Position numbers and translations under genes: made by a program. Below are positions 22,968 through 33,513 of a DNA stretch of 64,000 nucleotides, piece by piece (position 1 is the stretch's first letter; each line of letters begins with the position of its first letter). The notes beneath the pieces are model-generated. The model made no database searches and had not been told where the DNA came from. It saw nothing but the letters and a program-made list of their open reading frames with translations. Origin of the DNA: Microthyrium microscopicum (taxonomy: Eukaryota; Ascomycota; Dothideomycetes; Microthyriales; Microthyriaceae); the NCBI GenBank assembly GCA_010405405.1, contig MU004232.1:2189481-2253480 (forward strand), read 5' to 3'.

Positions 22968-25667
22968 ATGGCACCCTCACCCCCGACCATCAAGCATGAG
23001 ATGTCTACCTCTTCTTCCTCGCGTGCCTCTCTCTCTGCTAGTCCCATTGATGTTCCTCACACGATACCCCGACTCTCAACAAACTCACCGGGCTACACGC
23101 CAAACAAGTCCTACAGCACTCCTCGCACGCCAGATATAAAGGAAGAAGTCATCGGCGCAGAAATAATGGTCAAGACGGAGCCTGGCAAGGCACCCAAGCT
23201 AGCTCGTTCAGCAACGCGCAAGGTTGCCTTTAAGCCTCCGGTGCTCTACAACGACGAACCAGACAAATACGACGAGGCAACCTCATCTTTTCAGGTCATC
23301 GAAGACTGCACATATTCCAATAAATATCTCGGCTGGACAGAATCACAGTACGAGTGCGAATGTGCTGAAGAGTGGGATCCAGACACCCAAGAGAACAATG
23401 CCTGCTCGGAATCATCCAACTGCATCAATCGGCTGACCAAGGTCGAATGTGAGGCCGATTGTCACTGTCAAAATCAACGGTTCAAACAAAAACAATGGGC
23501 CGACGTCTCGGTTTTCAAGACAGAAAAGAAAGGATATGGTCTCCGCGCAAATACGGATTTACAACCTAATGATTTTATATTCGAATATATTGGAGAGGTG
23601 ATTGACGAACAAAAGTTCCGACGGCGGACGCGCCAATATAATGATGAAGGCATCAAACACTTCTATTTCATGTCACTGAGTAAAGATGCCTTTATTGACG
23701 CGACAAAGAAAGGCAATCTCGGACGATTTTGCAACCATTCCTGCAACCCCAACTGCTTCGTGGACAAATGGATCGTTGGAGAAAAGGTCCGCATGGGAAT
23801 CTTCGCTCAGCGAGCAATTCGACAGGGCGAAGAGCTGGTGTTCAACTACAATGTTGATCGATATGGCGCAGACCCGCAGGAGTGCTTTTGCGGAGAGCCA
23901 AACTGTACCAGATACATTGGTGGCAAAACTCAGACAGACCGCGCGACCAAACTCTCCAATGCAACCATCGAGGCATTGGGTATTGAAGGTTTCGATGACT
24001 GGGAAGATGCGATTCCTAAGAAAATCAAAGCACCCAAGAAACGAAAAACCGAAGAGGACGACGAAGAATATGTCAGCAATGTCGAGCCCAAGTCTTTGGA
24101 TGAGGATAGTGTCACCAAGGTCATGGCTGTTCTCATGCAATGCAAAGAAAAATGGATTGCCGCCAAACTTCTCGGACGTATCCAAGATGCCGCTTCGGAT
24201 GACCAAGTTATGAACCGAGTAGTTCGAATGCATGGTTATCGGATATTGAAGACCGCTCTGTCCAATTTCCTTGAAGATGACAACGTCTGTCTTCAAGTGT
24301 TGGATGTCCTTTCTAAGCTACCGCGCCTGACTAAAAACAAAATCCAAGACTCAGGCATTGAGGAAACTGTTGGAAAACTCACCACACACACTGACGAAGT
24401 TGTTTCCTCACAAGCTACTCAAATTCTGGATACCTGGAGCAAACTCACCATTGCATATCGGATACCGCGCGTCAAACGTGACCCTAATACTGTCACGGTT
24501 CGCACAGATCGACCAGACCGAAGAGACGCCCAAGAACGATCTGGATCACCACCACGAACAAAGTCCCCCGTTGCGCCAACTGGCCCAAAGAGCACCATGC
24601 CACAACGAACCGCGCCGTTCTTTAATGCCTCGCGGCCAGCATTTCAGTCACCTCGTGTTACCCTCCCTCGAGGCTGGTTTTCTGCCTTTGACAAGGATAG
24701 AAAACAAACTTATTTTTATACTTCCGATGGACGAACAAGCTGGGATCGACCTACGCAGCCGGCTGCTGTATCTGCCCCTCAAAAACCCCAACAATCTAAA
24801 GAGAGCATATTGCAAGCAATGGTGGAGCGCATCACTCGTGAAGAGGCAGCGAGACAAGCTGCAGCTGCGGCGGCTGCAGCAGAGTCGTCGCGGGCGAGTG
24901 AGGCGGTCACTCCTGAAGAGCCTATGAGAAGAGAAGATAATTGGCGATCTTACTCAGAAGAGAAGCAGAAACGGATCTACGAAAATACTGTAAGTTCCAC
25001 AATTTTTTGCTTGAACTCTCATACTGACATTGTTATAGCTCTCTCCGATCATTCGCCATGTCATAAATAAATACAAGCACAAACTTGAGCGCGAAGATAT
25101 CAAGCGCTGGGGAAAAGAGGTATGGACAACAATTTTCTCATTTTCTGCACTTGGCTAATTGCTTCGATACAGGTTTCGAAAAAGCTGGTCAACTCTGACT
25201 TCAAGAACGGCCGAATCAACAATCCTTACAAAATCTCCTCAAAACAAGAACAAGGCGTGAAAAAGTTCGTCACAGGATTCTTCGACAAAGCAGTAATCAA
25301 GTACGAAGAAGGCAAAAAGAAGAAGGAGGAGAAAAAAGCGAGATATCTTGCCGATAAGAAGGCAAAGGCCGCAGCAAGCACTGCTAGTGTAGCCACCGAT
25401 TCTCCAGCTCTCTCTACTCCCGCCATTGCTTCCACGGAAGAGGATGACGTGACACTGACAGACCATGAAATCTCCGATAATGAGGATGGCTCTAATGCGT
25501 CCAAAAAGCGGAAACGCGATATCGTTGCTGATGCAAAGGCTCGATTGGATGAAGAGGCTTTGGTCAAACGGGCGAAGACTGAGGACGAAGATGCGCCGAC
25601 TCCTCCGCCTCCACCGCCTCCACCGATGGCGATAGGTGCTGTTGACGGCAAGGCTGAAGAGGGATGA
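22968..25667 (+). CDS. set2: Histone H3 lysine-36 methyltransferase Set2
   Basis: Exons 22968-24989, 25039-25119 and 25173-25667 encode 865 aa. The start is the ATG in a CACCATGGC context. Set2 methylates H3K36 during transcription elongation while bound to the phosphorylated CTD of RNA polymerase II. Domains in order: a disordered N-terminus; AWS with its cysteine cluster (about 128-168); SET (about 176-293) with GYGL at 189-192, GRFCNHSCNPNC (catalytic-fold NHSCxPN) and EELVFNYN; post-SET CFCGEPNC (about 306-313); a WW domain at about 563-595 (GWFSAFD..YFYTSDGRTSWDRP); and an SRI-like C-terminal domain split by two introns (LSPIIRHVINKYK.., NPYKISSKQEQGVKKFV). The tail has an acidic/basic stretch and eight prolines. 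All expected parts are present. Confidence 0.96.
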
Positions 25668-26148
25668 GCATCATATTTTCGATATATACTGGAGCTAGGA
25701 CCCAAACCCACTGCGACCATGAATGACGGTTGGAAATACACTTGACATTGATTGCAATGGATGGAAAGCTTCGTGCTCGTGGTGCGACCGCCTTCTATGT
25801 CAGTCGCATTCAAAGCCATCTCGCCGATGAATATCAGGCGGATCTGAACACCACATCTTATATGGAGATCAAGGAAAGAGGAGTGTCCAACAAAAGCAAT
25901 ACGGAAGATGGATATATCAACAACGATGAGTACCAAGTCGGTACATTATATAATCTTTGTAATCGAGAGGCATTCTGCAAGGGCGTAACTTCTGCCATAC
26001 AGCATTGGGCAGATCCAGGCCGGTTTTTCGGTGGTCTTCGTATGTTTGCGATGGTCAAGGCGACCTTTGATTGAGGAGAGGGATATACCCAGCAATTGTT
26101 TGTAGTTCAATAAATCATTTGATTATTCGTATCCTAAACAAAACATTG
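25668..26148. other. Convergent 3' spacer
   Basis: Between the stops of set2 (plus) and pop4 (minus). A 105-codon ATG frame at 25757-26074 exists but shows no motif and lies in expected 3' UTR, so it is not called as a gene. Confidence 0.55.
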
Positions 26149-26976
26149 CTACAAGTCAGGCGGAAGATGCATCTTCAACTTCCTCGTCGCTCGCTCAGTA
26201 GGTCGATGTATAAACTGTGATCCATGAAGCTCAAATACCAGCACTTGGTTCTTTGAATCTTCATGGCCTTCTTCCTGCCTGTCCACTTGCTCAGCCACGC
26301 CATCTTTACCTCCCCCGACATCCTCACTGCCCCCAACAGGAATCTCAACCCGAAACACCGTATGTTCCTTCGGCACAACTATCACCATCTATTAGCCATG
26401 TCTCCCCGTTTATACAAGTTCCAACATACCTTTAATCGCATCCCCCTTCACAACAACCTCCACCGTCCCCCTCGTCTCCTTAACCACAATCCCCTTAATC
26501 CCCACACGACTAACATTCCGACATCTCACAACCTCTACGCCCGCGCCATGTAAATCCGCCGAACTCAACAACGGACCCGCCTGATCCTTCGCCACATGCA
26601 CTCCCCTTCCCCCACCATTCTCGCGTCCAGATATCCCGAGTATCTCACGAACATAACCCAACCACAGGGCATGCAAAGCTTGCATATCATTCCATAAACC
26701 CGATCTCCTTTCTATCTCATGTACGCCCAGCGCGCGCTTCTGTTTCGCGGAGAGCGGTTTTGGTTTGCGATTCCGGCGTTCCTTGGAAGCTTCTTTGGCT
26801 GTGCGTTTAGCGGCGCGTTGGGCGCGGGTGCTGGTGGAGAGGTCGGTGGTTGTTGTGGGGGTTAGGAAGAGGGGACGGCGGAGGATTAGGTCTGTGTGGA
26901 GGGTGCTGGCGTGGGTGGGGGAGTGGGTGCGTTCGAGGAGGGTTTTTGAGAGGGGTTGGGATTGGGGAGTGGACAT
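26149..26976 (-). CDS. pop4: Ribonuclease P/MRP protein subunit Pop4 (p29)
   Basis: Exons 26430-26976 and 26149-26378 (reading order) encode 258 aa. Pop4 is a protein subunit of RNase P (tRNA 5' processing) and RNase MRP (rRNA processing). The N-terminal 80 residues are basic with RAAKRTAKEASKERRNRKPK. The core shows LSAKQKRALGVHEI, LHALWLGYVREIL, the DLHGAGVEVVRCRNVSRVGIKGIVVKET beta-barrel segment, then KVVPKEHTVFRVEIP, and closes with FELHGSQFIHRPTERATRKLK, all characteristic of the p29 (UPF0086) fold. The acceptor at GATAG (AG 26380-26379) is chosen over an earlier TAG, because only this one keeps the frame and yields the conserved KVVPKE join. The acidic stretch between the last strands is an insertion compared with animal p29. 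Confidence 0.93.
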
Positions 26977-27719
26977 TTTGGGGTGGAGAGGTTGGATGGT
27001 GGGTGGGAGAAATGTGATGATGGGGATGGTGTTGAGAAATGAGCTTGGACTGGAGTTGAGATCGATGGCGCTTAGGGCGCTTGTTGTTAGCGGTAAGAAT
27101 TTAGGACATGCGATCAATTTCAGTGGGCTTCAACCACACTTCTGGACAAAAGATGATATATTTCCCATCAGATTCGATGGGCAGCCAAGGAAGCAAAACA
27201 GGCTGTAGATATCAGAGCACTCTACGAAAGCCCGTGGCAGGTAAGAGCTATGGGAGTGATGAGGCATGTCAATTCTGTTGTCCAGGCGTTGATATATCTA
27301 CTGATTATTTGAGTATACCAGCTGTTCTGGAGAATTTGGAAGGCACAGCCACAAAGTTTCATGCATGAACCGGAACGGATTTGACGATCTCAGCCTGATT
27401 GTGCTTTGCAATACTATAACAAATCAATGGTCCGCTCTGAGAGACTAAGATGTCTCCCATCGCACTTCACGGTGATGAAATGCTTTGCTGCCCAGCGCAT
27501 TTGATGTTAAGTCAAGATTTGTACACGCTCAATGGCAAATCAAGCACTCGATAATAGAACGTAGCATATGGGAGCCATCGAAGCTGATGGGAGCACGCTA
27601 GTTATTTTACATCAGTCCATATGCTCCGAATTTTGATACAAATCATCAAATTATGCTCTGAATCAGTGGGAATAATGCAATGCAACTACAAAAAAGACAT
27701 CAAAACCGCCAGCATACGT
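26977..27719. other. Intergenic, about 740 bp
   Basis: Between the start of pop4 and the 3' end of the CSC1-like gene, both minus strand. No supported feature. Confidence 0.6.
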
Positions 27720-30700
27720 TTAAAGCTCCGGCATAATAAGCGCAAACTCAGACATGTCTGGCGGCTGTTTATCAACCTGCACCTTGAGTTTCTTGTCAAA
27801 AAACGCTCCCCGATTATCTATCGCCAGATCCTCACTGAATGCCCTCGTCCTCGCGACTTCATCGTCACTGATTCCCAGATCGTCAGTCGGTATCCATATG
27901 CCTGGCTTGCTCTCCCGTAATACAGGATGCGCAAATGCTATGGAGATAAGCATATCCCGCTCTTCTGGTGCCAGATTTTCGATCTCGTCGTTGTGCTGCA
28001 TAATAATCTTGGAGATGGGATCGTTCATCATCTGCGCTTCAATGTCCTTGCGGCGCGGCATGAGTGCATGTACCGCGTGAGGGACTGCGTGAGGGACAAT
28101 CTGGCTAGCTCGATTTTCGAATTTGTTCTCCAGATGCGCGAGACGCGCTTCGTCGAGGGGACGATTTAGGCGGTTGAGGATGCGTTGGGCGGATTTGCGG
28201 TCCTCGCGCTGTTGGGCTTGGAAGTCTTGGGAGCGGTGAGACGCTGCATTGGACGGCTGTTGGCGAAAGGAGGGGCGGTGCATGCTTGATAGTGCTGGTG
28301 TCGCTGGAGTTGCTGGAGTTTGGGGTATGTCTGTAATTTCATGACTTCTTTCTGGTGTGCTTGGCACTTGTAGGGTATTGGTTTCGGTTTTTTCTAGTTC
28401 TGTGGTATCTTCGTCGTCTCCGGCACTTGAATGTGAGCGACGTACTTCGTCGTATTCTGCTAACAAAGCTTTTGCCTCACTGTCAAGCCGAACAGGGGCG
28501 TATTTGTAGAGGGGAGAAAGATGGTGGGTCAGCCATATTTGGTAGAGAGCGGTTAAAGCAATGACAACGCCCATGATGATGCCCTGTGTATCGCATGCGA
28601 CTTTGTCATTAATGTCTCGTACCAAAAAGAAGAGACCTGTAAGGCAGAACTCCATGATATAGAGTCCAGTGAATAGTTGAGTGACGGCACTTGGGAAGAA
28701 CAAGCCGGCACCATCTACCTGTCCAGTTCGCACACAATAGAGCAGATTGTTCTTGATCACTACCCAAAAAAGACTGAAGGTAATGAGCACGAATAGCAGC
28801 ATGAGCGGCGCAATAACACAATACACCAGACCAATCACCGCAAAGGTAGTATACCACGGGATATTGCTACCAATTCGAGTCAGGTTCGTCCAGCTGAGCT
28901 TTTGAAAGACAGAGTCGGGTGTGTTGACGTGGCCGATGACATAGAACTTGAAGAGCCGAATAGTCTGCAGTATTGATGTCGCACTAAGAGACAATGCTTG
29001 CAGAATCAGGAAAGAAAAGTAGTAGTTGGCGGCTGTAGGCAAATTTTGGGCGAGGATATTGGGTACTGACGCAGGACTTCTGATCAAGTCTCCAACAATA
29101 CTCGTAAGACCAGAAGAGACAGTTGGAATGACTACAAGTTCGACCATGAGGAAGATGAAGTACCACATCTGAAGCGAGCGCTCTCCTTCTTGTCCAGTTG
29201 TTGCACCTCGCGTTTTGTTGGTCATGGCGCGAAGCACAATTGGAAGTGGACCGCTGAGAACAATAACCTGAATGACTGGAGGAAGGGTACCTTGGACGAA
29301 GGAGAGCAACCAAGGAGGAAGATTAGATATCCAGCGAAGCCAAGTGTAGGTATCACTAAGAGTCGAGGCCCTGGATAGAATACCTGTCGCGAAAGATATA
29401 ATACCGAACACAATTAGGACCAGGAGAAACAATGTGAGGAAACCAGCCAATCGAATATACCGTGATTTCCAGGTAATATTTAAACTTGGCCAATTGATAT
29501 CACCAGGCGAAATCTCCACCAAACGACGTCTCATTCTACTCGGGGTGGTATCAGCAACAGACTGACAGGCAAGATGTGCTGCCTTCTGAGAGTTGAACTG
29601 GATAAACGCTGAATAGTTTTGTGGATACGCGTCTTCGGTCGCAGTATCCATTTCGATTTCCTTGTTCAGTCGAGCAAGCTCTCTGCGACAGTAATAAATG
29701 GTATCGATATGGGAGCAGAAAAATCTTCCAATTAATGGTATCTTGGCTAGACCAGCATGGTTTTCTTTGGGTATTCTCATGGTCGATCGATGTTTGGGTT
29801 TGATGTATTTTGTCCACGCAGCCTGAGATTTGATGTCATATTCGAGATCCCGCTGACAGGACTCTGGGGTTCCAGGACCGATGCGTGGGCCACCTTGGCC
29901 TGACATCTGAGTTCCGTTAGAGTGGTGTAATGCGAGTCCTGAATCCAATGAGGTGGCACCATTTCGTGTCGCTTCAGTAAGGTTCTTCATCTTACGACTT
30001 CGTTTCATGGCCTTTCGAAGCATGTCAGTCTCAGCATTCTCCAGCAGATCCTCGTATTTCCTTCTGAGAGTGTCCTTGTTCACAAGAGCCGTAAAATCGC
30101 GATTGATCCAGATTCGCCGAATGCCGCCTGGAAAGTCTCCATACAGTTCTTCGAGGGATTCTACATCACACAATGTCTTTGGGATGTCTTGTATAAGCAC
30201 AGTCGTGCTTGAAGCCTTCAACCGATGGCCAGGGCTGCTCAAATATTCTCCTCTCTTCTGAATATAGTGTAGCAGCTCTTGGTGAAACACAAAACAAACC
30301 CATACTACAGCTCCTATCGCCAGTACCAGATGGGCCCAGTATCGATTGGTATTGGCAGGCGACACATTTGACCAGCCCAAAGTGTCCAATCCAGTAACGT
30401 TGTATCTGTAGTTTCCAATAGCGCTTGTACCTTTGCCTCCTTTGACGTTTAAAGGTATTAAAATGGGCATGATGATGACAGCCATAGGCGCAAAGATCTT
30501 CAGACACATGCTGAGATATCTAATGAAGAAGTATGCGTCCATTCCAGCCTTGTGCAGGACATCCGGGTCCTCGGGGATTTTGAAAAGATGCCATAGCCAT
30601 TTGAAAGGATTGGCATGAGGCGGTTTTACTCTTTGACTAAATGGTACCAGGTAAGATCGTGGCTGATATATTCGTTTTGCCCAGAGATAATTGCGTATTA

Positions 30701-30848
30701 TGAGGAAAAGGGTGAATTGAACGAAAAATAGGACAAAACCGGCGGCCAAGGAGATGAGTAGGGTGGTGATTGTTGTGCCGACTCTGTTCTGAGCGGCTCC
30801 AGCATTACCATTAACGGTTCCATTGAGGAAGGTTATTATATCGGACAT
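27720..30848 (-). CDS. CSC1/OSCA-like cation channel (Rsn1/DUF221 family)
   Basis: A single exon of 1042 codons. The family forms osmosensitive or mechanosensitive calcium-permeable channels or lipid scramblases of the plasma membrane. Order of parts: short extracellular N-terminus; first TM at about 25-50, with FIRYLSMCLKIFAPMAVIIMP and a further helix by about 200; cytosolic RRM-like PHM7_cyt domain (about 200-450), including VLIQDIPKTLCD and the YYCRRELARLNKEIE region; and the main RSN1_7TM block (about 460-735), with PPVIQVIVLSGPLPIVLR and YVIGHVNTPDSVFQKLSW. A long C-terminal tail (about 770-1042) contains a TPATPATPA patch and ends in a PHM7_ext-like segment with PGIWIPTDDLGISDDEV. Length is normal. 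Being intronless contrasts with its neighbours. Confidence 0.93.
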   Translation of the reverse strand: MSDIITFLNGTVNGNAGAAQNRVGTTITTLLISLAAGFVLFFVQFTLFLIIRNYLWAKRIYQPRSYLVPFSQRVKPPHANPFKWLWHLFKIPEDPDVLHKAGMDAYFFIRYLSMCLKIFAPMAVIIMPILIPLNVKGGKGTSAIGNYRYNVTGLDTLGWSNVSPANTNRYWAHLVLAIGAVVWVCFVFHQELLHYIQKRGEYLSSPGHRLKASSTTVLIQDIPKTLCDVESLEELYGDFPGGIRRIWINRDFTALVNKDTLRRKYEDLLENAETDMLRKAMKRSRKMKNLTEATRNGATSLDSGLALHHSNGTQMSGQGGPRIGPGTPESCQRDLEYDIKSQAAWTKYIKPKHRSTMRIPKENHAGLAKIPLIGRFFCSHIDTIYYCRRELARLNKEIEMDTATEDAYPQNYSAFIQFNSQKAAHLACQSVADTTPSRMRRRLVEISPGDINWPSLNITWKSRYIRLAGFLTLFLLVLIVFGIISFATGILSRASTLSDTYTWLRWISNLPPWLLSFVQGTLPPVIQVIVLSGPLPIVLRAMTNKTRGATTGQEGERSLQMWYFIFLMVELVVIPTVSSGLTSIVGDLIRSPASVPNILAQNLPTAANYYFSFLILQALSLSATSILQTIRLFKFYVIGHVNTPDSVFQKLSWTNLTRIGSNIPWYTTFAVIGLVYCVIAPLMLLFVLITFSLFWVVIKNNLLYCVRTGQVDGAGLFFPSAVTQLFTGLYIMEFCLTGLFFLVRDINDKVACDTQGIIMGVVIALTALYQIWLTHHLSPLYKYAPVRLDSEAKALLAEYDEVRRSHSSAGDDEDTTELEKTETNTLQVPSTPERSHEITDIPQTPATPATPALSSMHRPSFRQQPSNAASHRSQDFQAQQREDRKSAQRILNRLNRPLDEARLAHLENKFENRASQIVPHAVPHAVHALMPRRKDIEAQMMNDPISKIIMQHNDEIENLAPEERDMLISIAFAHPVLRESKPGIWIPTDDLGISDDEVARTRAFSEDLAIDNRGAFFDKKLKVQVDKQPPDMSEFALIMPEL

Positions 30849-32019
30849 GTCTGGTCGCGATGTGCAATAGCATGATCGACCTGTTGGCGTGTTCTAATTA
30901 CTGTATATCGTACGAAACATAGATAGCCGATGGAAGGATAGAAGGGACAGGGGAGGTAGGGAGAATAAGAAACAAGCGTCGGCCAGTGCTCAAAGGATCG
31001 CGAGAGTACTATATGTACCACGAGTAGGATCTGGGAACTTGTAACGATTTGGAGTGTGTTGGAGGAAGAATTTGACAGGTTGCCAACGCGTAGGAGGTAG
31101 ATTGTTGTTAGGTTTTGGCACAAAGGATGGTTTTGGGGCGTTTCACAGTCTTTGGTAGAGATCTCTTGGTATCGCATTAAATTGGGTCACTAGTGTGACA
31201 GGGGTACGTCATAGATATGCGCCGATCCGACGCTAGTCCTGTTCGGCTGTCACCCGGCTTCCCGGTTTCACGATATCGGCTGCGTCTACCTCCCATTGCA
31301 TACAACGTCAAGAAACAATACGCACAAAAGTCAAATGAACAAGAGAAGAGAAATAATTACCCTGGGCCATGAGCGTGCGCCTCTTTTCGGCATATTCGTT
31401 ATGAGAAAAACACACGAACAAAGTTTTGCAAGCGATTTGAGGATCGAACTTCGTCAACAGGCGCCAATTTCAAACAAAAAAATGTATTGCCCAATATCAG
31501 AGAATCAGATTTCGTTCCAGGCCAAACATAATATTTTTTCGTTGCCTGAGTACTCTATACATGACCAATGTTGTGTTGGGAACCAGTCAGGAATAAACAG
31601 ATTCATGCGGAAAAAGATGACCGAGTTATGTACTGTCATAGGTAGATCATGTAGTACTTGTCAAAATCTCTATGAAAACCGAGGAATTGAATCTCGTCAT
31701 GCCTCTCGTTCATAATGGCAAATATGAGGACTTTGTAGTCATTATCGGATCGGAGGTATCCATCAACCTTCATTTTCAAAGTGGCTCAAAATGATTTTGC
31801 TCTGCTCTCCTATTGGTTGGTACTTCAGCCTTATAAGTTGCCCCATAAACCCATGTTCTCTCTCATTTAGATACCCGAAATTCTACCATCGGTTAATCAT
31901 GGCCGCTTTCAATGCCTCTTAAATGTGACCAAAGATTCAACAATTGCAGCCGGTTGTACTATACTACGAAGTAGCTTATTGAACTTCCACATATCATATC
32001 AGTCGTCTACAATACTAAA
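30849..32019. other. Divergent intergenic region, about 1.2 kb
   Basis: Promoter DNA between the CSC1-like gene (minus) and the SDR gene (plus). A 139-codon open frame from 31296 begins with TTG, has no motif and is not called. Confidence 0.55.
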
Positions 32020-32947
32020 ATGAGTAAAGTCGCATTGATCACTGGTGGTGTTAGGTATTTCATTCAAAACCTGAACTAAGAATTATGTTTGCTAACTCTC
32101 TATCAGCGGGATGGGACTGGCCGTAGCTGAAGGTCTTCTGAAAAAAGGCGGTTGGAACGTCCACCTCCTCGACGTCAACGCCCAGCGCGGCCAAGAAACC
32201 GCTACCAAGCTCGGAGATCGGGCCCATTTCTACCAAACCAACGTAACCTCTTACGCCTCCTTGGCCGGCGTCTTCGAAAGAGTCTTCAAATCAGAAGGAC
32301 GCCTAGACTTTGTCTTTGCCAACGCCGGTATCGTGGAACGCTGGAACTTTTATGAAACGCACTCAGGGAGCGGTCCACCACCTGAGCCAGATCAGGCCGT
32401 TATCGACATCAATTTAAAAGCTGTCATCTCAACTTCATATTTGGCTCAGCACTATTTCCGTCTCTGTCCTACGAAAGATGCGGCGGGTCAGTCACTGATC
32501 ATGACGGCAAGCACGGGTGGGCTTTATAAAGCGCCGTTTTGCAGCATGTATACTGCGTCGAAACACGGTGTTGTGGGCTTCATGAGGAGTATTGCGGATC
32601 ATTATTATGCACATGATAATATTCGGGTTAATGCGATTTGTCCTTCGTCGGTTAGGACGAACCTTTTGGACGACAGTGCTTGGTCGGAATTTCCACAGGA
32701 ATACTTCACCCCGATTGAGAAGATTGTTGAGACTGTTCTCATGCTTATTGAGGGAGGAGATTTGGTTGATACGAAAGGGGTTAAGATCCCGCAAGGCAAG
32801 GATTTTGGAAGAGCTGTGGAGATTAGTCAAACAAATCATTACTTCAGAGAGCAGGTGGAGTATTCAGATGATGTGTTGAGAGCTATGATGGCGGCTACTG
32901 ATGTGGCAGCTGATGAAACTCAGGACAAACGATTTGCCAAAAGCTAG
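32020..32947 (+). CDS. Short-chain dehydrogenase/reductase (15-PGDH-like)
   Basis: Exons 32020-32054 and 32107-32947 encode 291 aa. It is a classical NAD(P)-dependent SDR with a Rossmann fold. The intron falls inside the cofactor loop, so splicing creates TGGVSGMG (TGxxxGxG) at residues 8-15. LLDVN after strand 2 puts Asp in the position that favours NAD(H). Further motifs are FANAG (NAG motif), MTAS with the catalytic Ser, and YTASK with catalytic Tyr and Lys, then the ICPSSVRTNL segment. Length and order resemble 15-hydroxyprostaglandin dehydrogenase-like fungal enzymes. The substrate cannot be told. It looks cytosolic (no signal or membrane segment). Confidence 0.92.
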
Positions 32948-33513
32948 ATATTGGTCAATTTCCAGTCTTCTAGCACTCTACGTACGATAGTTAAAACAAA
33001 TGGTCTAGCGTCAACTAATTTGTGTCTCTAGCTGCGTTGTGACAGGTGCTGAATCCTTATTTGACAGACGACAATTGCCAAATTGAATGGCACGCGACCG
33101 ACAACAGAGATATTGGCCAGCGCACTCTTTGATGCAAGAGCTTACGTACCATATAATATCATATATGGCGGTCTGTAGCTTTACGGCGCGTTCAATGACA
33201 TTAAGTTGATCGACGGCGAAAGGTTGCTGGTGAAGGTCGAATAGTCTCATGGGACCATGCTCTTAAGCTCTTTATTTTTAATCTGAAAGCCAATAGTAGC
33301 CTAGTAAGGCAGCCTACAGAATCTTGTCGTCAGGCGTTGGAAAGGGTGTTGAGTGATATGTAAACCGATGTACTTTCTAAAATGTTGAGTGCATGTGTTA
33401 CGAGTACGTGGTTTGTGATAGTCAAGGGTAACAATCACTTGCTAGTTTGTTCCCTGCTAGTAAAGTTTGGTGCTGATCAATCTATAAAACGCTCATTTGT
33501 GTCTTTTGCTTAG
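32948..33513. other. Intergenic, with TATA-like element before the F-box gene
   Basis: About 570 bp spacer. A TATAAAA element sits at 33483-33489. No gene is supported here. Confidence 0.55.
33483..33489 (+). promoter_or_regulatory. TATA-like element
   Basis: TATAAAA lies 25 bp before the first in-frame ATG (33514) and 46 bp before the second (33535) of the F-box gene. Confidence 0.35.

Noticed and set aside
25757-26074. 105-codon plus-strand frame between set2 and pop4
   Set aside because: It lies in the expected 3' UTR of two convergent genes and has no motif or splice partner.
31296-31715. 139-codon plus-strand frame upstream of the SDR gene
   Set aside because: It starts with TTG, its composition is not protein-like and no domain is seen.
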